Below are positions 55,464 through 64,000 of a stretch of DNA of 64,000 bases, piece by piece. Origin of the DNA: Rhizophagus clarus (Eukaryota > Glomeromycota > Glomeromycetes > Glomerales > Glomeraceae); NCBI GenBank assembly GCA_015698045.1, contig BLAL01000266.1:186001-250000 (forward strand). Direction: 5' to 3'. Numbering within the stretch: position 1 is the stretch's first letter; each line of letters begins with the position of its first letter. Position numbers and translations under genes: made by a program. The notes below the pieces were generated by a model that ran no database searches, had not been told where the DNA came from, and was given only the letters and a program-made list of their open reading frames with translations.

Positions 55464-55958
55464 TTAGAGACCTCCGCGCAATCTTGCAACAAGATGAATA
55501 GTTGCGTCGTTTGGAATTCCATATGACGCAATAGTTCTTTCATCTTCTAATTGATAACGGCCCCATAAAAGCCTCTGATGATCTACCGGATATAATGTCT
55601 TTTTACAATACTCTTCTTTCAATTCAAGTACCGTCCTTTTTGGATCGATGAGAATAAAGGTTGATTTTCTCGTCCTATTCTCAACCTTGACAGTATTATT
55701 AATGAACACTTGTATAACACCTGCAACTTTTCGAACAAGTCTGATATCGTCTCCTGGTCGAATGTTATAATCCGATACTGTACGGTCATTTTGAAGTTTT
55801 TCGCCACAATATAATTCCTGATCCTCTGGTTTAATGGAGCTTAAATTTTCTAAGTTTGCAATTTTTTGTTTCAATTGAAGAATGGTATCATTAGGGCAAG
55901 TTTCAAGTGTCAATCGGCATTCATTATATAAAAGTTTAATAAAGAATCTTATAGTCAT
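55464..55958 (-). CDS. Tandem (di-)ubiquitin-like protein
   Basis: A 164-residue single-exon protein with two beta-grasp ubiquitin-like domains, about 1-78 and 81-164. Domain 1 has TILQLKQKIANLE and LQNDRTVSDYNIRPGD. Domain 2 has LELKEEYCKK, YQLEDERTIASYGI and ends LVARLRGGL. The ARLRGG end plus one extra residue is the layout of a ubiquitin precursor processed to a free Gly-Gly, so the product could be conjugated. Positions corresponding to ubiquitin Lys48 appear to be Glu in domain 1 and Tyr in domain 2. The architecture recalls ISG15, a vertebrate protein, but this is surely independent. It is transcribed away from an RBR E3 ligase gene 399 bases off. Confidence 0.85.
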   Translation of the reverse strand: MTIRFFIKLLYNECRLTLETCPNDTILQLKQKIANLENLSSIKPEDQELYCGEKLQNDRTVSDYNIRPGDDIRLVRKVAGVIQVFINNTVKVENRTRKSTFILIDPKRTVLELKEEYCKKTLYPVDHQRLLWGRYQLEDERTIASYGIPNDATIHLVARLRGGL

Positions 55959-56357
55959 TTTTTTTTTTTGAAGAATTTTATTGGAGTATTTTAATATTTT
56001 TAGAGAATTTGACCAGGATTCCTTTTTATCCTTAAAAAAATCTTATTCAAAGTCGACGAACAAAACGCCAAATACATATGATATTGCGATTTACGTAACC
56101 TCCAACTAGTCGAAATAAGCGATAAATCAGCTATGAATGATATCATTCTGATATATATGAATCTCCCCAAATCAAGCTATAAATCAGATTTATGCTATAT
56201 AGAAAATAGATAATTACGATTTATAGTTCAAAATAGCCAATTTTTTCCAATCAGAACTTTCGGAATTAACGTTCCTTAAATTATTGTTCATTTTTTTTTT
56301 TTTTATGAAAAGTTATTTCTCTCTTGATATTAAACAAATTTTAATTAAATAATAAAT
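55959..56357. promoter_or_regulatory. Shared divergent promoter region
   Basis: 399 bases between the ATG codons of the di-ubiquitin-like gene (minus) and the RBR gene (plus). It contains T runs near both starts but no TATA box I would trust. A shared promoter would allow co-regulation. Confidence 0.5.
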
Positions 56358-57355
56358 ATGCTTTATTCTGAATGTGTCATTTGTTGTGAATCGGAAAATA
56401 GAGATTTTCGTAAAATTACTACAAAATGTTCTCACCAAGCCGTTGTTTGTGCCGAATGTGTTAACGATTACATTAAAAGTCAAATCGATAGTAAAAAAAT
56501 CCTCGAAATTTCTTGCCCTACGGAAGGATGTAATAAAATAATGAAAAGATATGATGTTCGAAATTTTGCAACAGATGATATTTTTAATGAGTAAAATATT
56601 TTTATTACATTTCTTGGATGTATTACGTGTACACATTAATTTCTTCTTTGATTCAGATATGATGAGCTTACTTACAATCTTGTGATTCAAGAGGATCCGG
56701 ATTTCAGATGGTGCAAATCATCTTGTGGAGTTGGACAAATACACATGGGAAAAGGTATCATATATATTAATGAGACATATAATTTTGAGTTAATAAATTT
56801 TAAAATCCTTTCCCATATAGATAGTTCTCCAATTATAGTCTGTTATAATTGTGGAGCGAAATCATGTTATACTCACGATGTTACGTGGCATGAGGATCAA
56901 ACTTGCGAAGAATACGATGAGAATAAGGAACAACCGGATCCTGCCACCGATGAATATTATTCAACCAAGACGAAGAAATGCCCTGAATGTTCTTTAACTA
57001 TTGAAAAAAATGATGGATGTAACGATATGACCTGTTATAACTGTAGATGTCAATTTTGTTGGGTGTAAGTTATTTTGACATTTATTTAAAAAATTATAAA
57101 TATTTTTTTTAATTAAAAAGTTTTTTTTTACTCTATATTAGATGTTTACACAAACATCCTGAGCATCTTCCTACTTGTGAACAGTAAATAAGAATTATAT
57201 CATGTGATTATTATATCCGTACCGACTCTAGGAGATTATTAAATTGTATTCCATGTTATTTTTTTAGTTATAAACTTGATAATTATTCTAATAAATTGAA
57301 TCACATGCTTCCAAGTATAAATCAACTTTTTGCAGGCATCCATCGATATTTATGA
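56358..57355 (+). CDS. RBR-type E3 ubiquitin ligase
   Basis: Five exons fit: 56,358-56,590, 56,657-56,754, 56,821-57,064, 57,142-57,183 and 57,268-57,355, giving 234 residues. If the last donor is not used, exon 4 runs to a stop at 57,187 and the protein has 206. Order: RING1 (about 6-62, CVICC start, CSHQAVVCAEC), an IBR domain (about 98-150, WCKSSCG, CYNCGAKSCYTH), and RING2 (164-197, CPEC...NDGCNDMTCYNCRCQFC). Cys177 in NDGC is at the catalytic thioester position of the family. It is short for the family and has no extra domain. RBR ligases pass ubiquitin through a RING2 thioester. The partner could be the divergent di-ubiquitin-like protein, but that is inference. Confidence 0.88.
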
Positions 57356-57903
57356 GAATAGGCTGTACTGTACATCACATCACATTAATTTTCTCTGAGA
57401 GTCGAGCGGCGAGGCTTGTAATACCATACTACCATACCCATAATTTTGGAGTAAACAACCCGGAGAATTTCTTTATGTATGTACCCGGGGGTATTACCAC
57501 CATAACCCATGACCAAGTCATGCAAAGCAAATATTTTTGATATTTAGCCCATTAAATGTTTAACCATCAAATGCTCAGCCATTAACATAATTAGCCATCA
57601 ACAAAAATATCAGTTATTTAGCCATTGATAAATTAGCTATTGATAAAAAAATATCAAAATCAGCATAATTCTAATAGACATCATTTTGTTCACAAATAAA
57701 TTTCAGTTCATACCCAACAGGCAACAGATCCTCCTAAATTTGTGTCAATTGTTTACGGTAATATTTGTTTTCAAATTTTGCAATTTTTGCGTATTATTTT
57801 GCTATTTTTAGTACAACCTAAAAGAGTAATACAGCAACAACAGTTGCTAAAGTGACAGAATAAATATTTAAAGGTATTCCTCCAATTAAACTCACTCGTC
57901 AGC
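57356..57903. other. Spacer with TTAGCCATTAA-type repeats
   Basis: No recognised gene. Around 57,545-57,650 the word TTAGCCATTAA or TTAGCCATTGA repeats loosely. The frame at 57,352-57,540 has no recognisable product. Confidence 0.4.
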
Positions 57904-58185
57904 GCTGCCAAAAAGTAATCGGAAAAATATTTTTATCCATAGTACAATAAACAAACTTTACAGTTAGTTACAATGTGATTAATTTAAAAAGTAACATTAC
58001 AATCAAATATATATTCTTTTTTTTTTTTTTAAAAAAAAAAAACCAAAGTATACTTGATAATTATATAATTTTTAAAAATACAAAGAAAAAGTAAATATTT
58101 CAATTGGATGAATTTTAATGCAATATAAACAACCAAAAATTTATTAATAGTTTTTTATAAAATATTTAAATTACTTTTTGGCAGC
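57904..58185. mobile_element. MITE-like element with 16-bp perfect inverted ends
   Basis: GCTGCCAAAAAGTAAT (57,904-57,919) and its exact reverse complement (58,170-58,185) bound 282 bp of AT-rich, non-coding sequence. No target duplication is clear. Confidence 0.55.
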
Positions 58186-58489
58186 ACGCACCGTACTTAT
58201 CTCTCAATCATTCGCGGATAAAAACAAATAAAGCATTTATTTCTTTTATACTGTTGTAGATCTTAATTCATGTTAAGGTTAATTGATCACATGAATCAAA
58301 ATTTATTGGATGGAATGTATCACACGTGAATAGAATATATTATGTACGAAAGAATAATATTTATTCTTTAACCAATTAGATTAATAAATACATTTCTCTT
58401 TTTTGCCCAATTATTACAATTATTAAAATTTACAATAAAGTAAAAAAAAAAATAAAAGAAATCAAAAGAAACTAAATCAATTAACCCAC

Positions 58490-58490
<1 letters not shown>

Positions 58491-58524
<34 letters not shown>
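58491..58524. repeat. (TAA)n microsatellite
   Basis: About eleven TAA units directly beyond the stop codon of the minus-strand gene, that is in its 3' untranslated region. Confidence 0.85.
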
Positions 58525-58525
<1 letters not shown>

Positions 58526-58526
58526 T

Positions 58527-59669
58527 TTAATCCTCGAAATCTTCGCAAATGTAGCAATCGTAGAATCCCTTTTTTTTTAAAAAAAAAAAGAATTTAAAAT
58601 AAGAAAAAGAAAAGAAAAATTTTAAAAAAATAAATTTTAAACGATTTTATAATACACACCGAATCTCTCTTCAAAACTCGTCGCATGTCAACGCTATAAC
58701 TTTCAGAATTTTTTCGAGCCCTAGTTGAAATGGTTCTAGCGATAGGTTTGATTAATTGTCTTCCATTTCTATCATCCAATTTTTTAAAGATGTCAACAAT
58801 TTTTTCAACTTCTTCAATTTCGGAGATTTGTTCTTCAAAATGAGATTCACAATGTGATATGATTATATTGATATCTTCGATACTTTTTTGCATTTCTTGT
58901 AATAATTGGGATATTCGTTCTTTAATATCATTTAATTTATTATTTAAAAATTTACTCTGAATTGTAGAAGTTCCGGCAGCAATGGTAGAAACTACAGCGG
59001 TGGCCGCACTGTAAAAGAGTTTTATTTTTAGTACGATAGATTGACTGAATTGTAAATTTTCAAAGCGATCACAAATGATTAACATATTTACCCATGAATG
59101 ATCAAATTCGAGCTTATTGTAACGATAATTTTTGCGGGAAGAAGAAGAGCTAAAGAAGTACCAGCAGTGAACGGTACAGCAGCGATTGCAGCTACACCAA
59201 CTAAGAACACACTACCTTTGGCGAATAATATAGCTTCATTTGTATGATTATCTAATTTATTAATTTCATTATTCAAACCGGTTTGTTCTTTTGTAATTTT
59301 ATCATCATAATCAATAACTTCATTAATGATTTTATTTAAACAACTTTTAACATTTTCAAGTTGATTTATTAATTCGGATTTACTTGTATTAAGTTTAGCA
59401 TCACTTAATTTTTTTAAGGAGACCAATAATTCATCACTACTAATATTATCTTCTTCACAACATTCGGCGAATGTGATCAAATCATCAGCATGACTGCTTA
59501 ATCTTTGGTCATAATCTTTGGCAAAATTTCGAAAATTTTCTTCTTGTTCGGAAATTTTTTCAAGTTTTTCTTGAATATATTTATCCTCGACTTCAAATTG
59601 TTTTATTTCAGAAAAATGGTTAATAGATTGAATGATTTTATCACGGATATTAATAGTTGAGGTAGTCAT
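58527..59669 (-). CDS. Coiled-coil protein with central hydrophobic hairpin
   Basis: Three exons, 59,669-59,092, 59,008-58,660 and 58,568-58,527, joined by GT-AG introns of 83 and 91 nt with kept frame, give 322 residues. About 20-145 is a long charged coiled coil. About 145-210 is hydrophobic and rich in Ala, Val and Gly (GSVFLVGVAAIAAVPFTAG, TSLALLLPAKIIVTISSNLI, ATAVVSTIAAGTS). About 210-285 is again coiled coil, followed by a basic RTISTRARK stretch and an acidic end with YDCYICEDFED. Helices around a hydrophobic hairpin recall the alpha-pore-forming fold of HBL/ClyA-type proteins, but many unrelated proteins share this pattern. I do not claim a toxin. Spliced structure suggests a resident fungal gene. 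Confidence 0.72.
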
Positions 59670-62600
59670 TTTTGATTTTTATAAAAAAAAAAAAAAAGTT
59701 TTCTATTATTAATATTTTAATATTGTATGAATTTATAAATGTATGAAATATGAAATGATTTTTAATTCGTTTTATTTTTTATTTTTTTTTTTGAAAAAGA
59801 AAAAAAAAAAAAAAATACCCTTTTCTAAAAGTCAAAGTTTTTATAATAAAATAATAATAATTACAACAGGATTTTAATGTTACGATAAACAAAAAAACGG
59901 TATTTTTTTTTTTTCTAACGGAAGTTTTACTTTATTAAGGTTAACTGATGATCCGATATACCGGAAAACCTTCTAATTTTTTTTCAACTAACCAACAAAA
60001 TCTTTTATATTAAATTAATAAAATATATCACAAAGAGGAACAACTTGCATCTTTTTTAATGATCACAAAAAATAAATATATATGTATATTAATATATGAA
60101 ATATACAAAAGGAGAAAAAAAGAAAGAAATAAATTAAAAATGCAATATTTTTTTTATCGTTTCGAAAATAAATTTTATTATTTTACACGACAGCTAAAAA
60201 GTTACGATTGGATCTACCATGATTTGCGATTTTCCATGAAACCTTGTGTTTTCCAAAATAGGAAAGATCCTTATAAGAAAAAATAATAATAATTAATGAA
60301 CGATAAACAGAGTGTAAATAATGTAATGTAATAATAAATAATTCACATTGAAAATATCATAAACTGATCTTCTTTTCTTTTCTTTTCTTTCCTTTTTTTT
60401 TTTTAAAAAAAAAAAAAAAAATAAATTAAAAGTACGATTCCTCTCATTTCCTTTTTTATTAGTGGTGATTTAGTTGACTCGTATCTCGATAATAACAGTT
60501 CGATTATTCGCATCTTTATTCTTTGACATTTTAAAAGGTGAGAATGTTGACGTGTCGATCAACTCATTCAAACATCCTCAAATGTTACGCAAATTTTTTA
60601 TCTCGTTTGATTAACGCGTGATTTTACTTTATATCAAATTGAAGAAAAAAAAAATTAATTCCAAAGAAAAAAAATAATTCCGGATCTTAAACTTGTAATA
60701 TATAATATAACTTTTTTTTTTCAATGTTTTCTCAATAGGGAAATAAGGTTGGGAGACTCACATCCGCGCATTTAAAAAAATTGTATCACAAAGTTGTGAA
60801 ATGTGAAATTTTCACAATTACGGTGGCTTTGAATACATATGTGATTTTTAGAAGGTTTAAAATATTTTTTGTTTATATTTGTATGTGGCATTCGTTATTG
60901 TTAACTCTGGCGGTACTGATCGTAAGTCGATCATGTGGTGAGTGGAGAGTGCACAAATATGGTTAAGGTTTCGTGGACTCGTGACATTTAGATTTTATAC
61001 CCTTGAATTTTCTTTGTCCGAATCTGGAAAAATCCAGTTTTAATAACAATTTCGTGTGAATTTAGAAAAAAAAAGAATCTCTTTTTTTTTTTCTTTTAAT
61101 ATTCATAAAAAAGGAAAAGTTCGTATTGTAATTAATAATCATCTAAGATCCTCCGATAATCTAGTATTCCATGGGCTTTCTAAATCCTTCGTGATTGAAA
61201 TTATATACTGTATGATGTCATGTGTGATGAAGACATCCAAAAATGTTATCTTACCATAATGCTGGTCAAATTACGTGGTATTGGAATTTTCCTAATTTTG
61301 TTTGTTACCAAATTAACTGGTAGTTTGGGTAACATTACTCCCTACTTTTTTATTTTTACGGAAAAATCACATGACAACCTTATTATGACTTTCATGAGTA
61401 AAATTTCATGTGTACAGCCGTACAAAGGAGTTGGTTGAAGCTTTAAGAATTAAGGGGTTATTTACTTGAATTAGATTTAGTATTATATCCTTTTAAAGTC
61501 TGATATGAATTACTTTCCATTTAAAATTTCAAATTAGTAATTTAAATTCGAGATTTCGATCGATAACGTATGATGCGATTTTGAAAATGGCTTAATATAA
61601 ATTGCTTGATAACATATTATATATTTTGAAAATGTTTAGATTGCAATAATATTTTTATGATCTTTTGAAAATGTCTACAATTGGTAATATCTTTACCAAA
61701 AAATATTTAATAAATTTATTTACATATGAAAATATATGAAAATTTGAAATTGCTTGCGATATCAAAATCGACTTTATTAAATCACACCACTGGTGCTCAA
61801 CATTACAATATGTATTTCACGAAAATTATGGCCTAAATGAAAGAAATCACTCTAATTAAAATTATTAAAATTGCTCGGCTTCCCTAAAAATGGCCAGGAA
61901 AAAGGTTTAACTATTACTATATATATAATTTTTTTTTTTTTATAATGCTGCAACTTGCAAATACTGCAAAAAAAACATTGTAAAAACTTGAAAATACATG
62001 TGAAGTATATACCTATAATGTAAATTATAATTATTAATTAATGGAATCATTTTAACTAAACTAAAATAATGTAGCATTTTAAAAAAATACATGATACATG
62101 AACACTAGTAGTGCGATTTATAATTTTTGTAAATAATTTTATACATAAATTATATAGAAATGACATGTCACCTTTACACCTTATACTGTATGACCTCGAA
62201 GTATGTTTAAAATGTAATCAATTTTAGTTAATTAAGTATATGCGCACGGTAAAAATATATATTTTGCGCATATAATGCAGCATAATTACACGGACTCGCA
62301 AAAAATACGCATATTCTGCGCACATATAATTATCGTACCGCACTGCACAACACGCGATTTCATTACGATGCCTCTCCTACATTTAATCCGGTTGAATTCA
62401 ATAACAAATACTTTCAAAATACGTTCATTTTGATTACAATACTCTTATGTATTACATTTTTAAAAATGGAGATAAATTCGGACTATTTTGTGTTTACTTT
62501 GTAACAAATACTAAAATGCATACGTACAACACTCCTTTGTATTTACATTTCCTATTTCACATTACACATATGGCAATAATGACTTTGCCAAATTTTGGGC

Positions 62601-64000
62601 GTAAAGTTTGACCCTTTTGCAATTTATACTCGTACGGCTTGAACTACGGTATTAATTCGAACTTGTTAAATATAAATTTTCAAAAGAAAAGTAATTTATT
62701 CCAATACGTAAAATTCAAGTAATTTTTAACATAATTTTAAAAAATTTGAATTATATATATTTAAACTTAATATAAATATAATAAATTTGATATACCATGA
62801 ATTTTTCATTATTTTGATTGATCAACTGTATAAGTCCATTAAAAAACTCGCACGGTGCACATCCTGAAATTTGAAAGATAAAATAAAATGAAATGATTCA
62901 GGGGGTAAAAAAGATATTTTGATAATCGAATTTTTCTTTCTCTTTTTTTTTTATTTATTTAGAAAGATTTTCCAACTAAAAACAATCGAGTGAAACGATA
63001 AATAATTCAAAAGCGGGGGGAAAAAGGGGGGATGAAGCAATCATACAATTATAAATAATTTAATATTAACTTAATAATAATTTAATATTAACCTAGAATG
63101 GATTGATTATTGTTTTAATCTTCCTTACGTCTTTGTTGATAATCATACAAAAATTCCTGTTGTTAATCATACAAAAAAAAAAAAAATTCTTACCCCCTTC
63201 TTTTCGGCTTTTTTTTTTAATCTTCGAATCAAGGAGAACAATAAAAGGTACTTCAAAAAGGGAAGATCTTCTCCTACATTGTTTAAATGATCACCCTTTT
63301 ACACCTAGAGTAGAGCACGAAAACGTCATTACGAAGAAAAGAAAAACGTTTTTGATAGTATTGCACTTCCGAAAAGAAAATCATCGGCGTATTTTATCAC
63401 GTGGCATGATTACATATCTTTTCTTGGCAAAAAAAAAGTTTTGCTTGCAGGTTATGAAAAGCAACGTGCGAAAAACTTTCTGTTACACATTTGCCAAGAT
63501 GTTTCAATAACGAAATTTTTTTTAAGGTAAGAAGTTTAATTGGACCAAATTTATCAATAATTATAAAGTTCGGTACGCGGTAAACATTAATTATATTTAA
63601 AAAGTTTTAAAACGATAAAAAAAATGCGAAACGAATTAATACTAAAAAAGTTAGACGATCTTGAGAATAACTTGAACCAGGCGTGGAGGTACTTTTTTAA
63701 CATCACACAAAGATAACAATCATCTCCCATTTAGTGAAAGATACTTTTTAAAAAAAATTTCTTGGCACTTTGGCAGAATCTTTTCCCAAAGTTTAAAAGA
63801 ACTGGAATTATGATTCATGTGATATTCAACAATATTTGATAAGAGAGGATACAAATTTTATAAACACAAGATGGGATCTAACAGCCCTAAATGGAAATCC
63901 ATAATAAAAAATTCTACGATACTGGAAAAACATAAAATTGTTAATAACATTCGGAAAAATTCCGGATGAAAAATTTTAGAGTTTAACCGTCACCTAACCA
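59670..64000. other. 4.3-kb stretch with no supported gene
   Basis: Short frames exist (for example 60,781-60,966, 61,056-61,438 and 63,103-63,510), but none has recognisable motifs, consistent splice sites or credible composition. It holds poly-A/T runs near 60,400 and 59,800, and pyrimidine tracts. GCGCATAT words near 62,250-62,330 may be remains of a repeat. Confidence 0.45.

Noticed and set aside
63103..63510. 135-codon Lys/Phe-rich frame near the end
   Set aside because: Homopolymer-rich, no motif, and no splice or signal evidence.

Overview
This window looks like nuclear DNA of an arbuscular mycorrhizal fungus (Glomeromycotina, most like Rhizophagus). The evidence is its extreme AT richness, short GT-AG introns with TACTAAT-like branch sites, a BTB/BACK/TLDc protein, Crinkler (CRN) effector genes, and many MULE- and hAT-type transposons. 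The species is inferred from gene content, not from a database match.

Layout. 1-11,200: a mitochondrial ribosomal protein gene (bL31m), an intact two-exon BTB/TLDc gene, then a large inverted duplication (arms about 3,810-6,113 and 8,797-11,203). The second arm carries a decayed copy of the BTB/TLDc gene, and the loop carries an orphan multi-pass membrane protein gene. 11,200-30,300: a repeat zone with no intact host gene. It holds a Tc1-like foldback, several hAT-type elements with 8-bp target duplications, one almost complete hAT transposase gene, two poly(A)-tailed retroposons with 17-bp target duplications, a telomere-like patch and several minisatellites. 30,315-35,802: one 5.5-kb MULE with 9-bp target duplications, carrying two further nested elements. 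35,978-48,874: a roughly 12.9-kb segment bounded by ~145-bp inverted repeats. Its ends hold broken gene remnants, including the C-terminal part of a packaging-ATPase-like gene of the kind found in Maverick/Polinton elements. Its interior holds a row of plus-strand CRN and CRN-like genes that share promoter modules. 49,800-53,100: minisatellite arrays and a chain of micro-exons. 55,464-57,355: a divergent pair encoding a tandem ubiquitin-like protein and an RBR-type E3 ligase. 58,527-59,669: a three-exon coiled-coil/hydrophobic-hairpin protein. No gene is supported from 59,670 to the end.

The two most unusual signals are these. (1) Several independent minisatellite arrays are built so that most repeat units contain a 3' splice site, a 30-45 nt mini-exon and a GTAAG 5' splice site, often with a TACTAAC-like branch site. 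Each array therefore reads as a chain of mini-exons and introns. (2) A CRN gene cluster sits between the inverted termini of a degraded Maverick-like element. A third signal is that older duplicate copies in this window differ from younger ones largely at CpG sites, the pattern expected from decay of methylated DNA.
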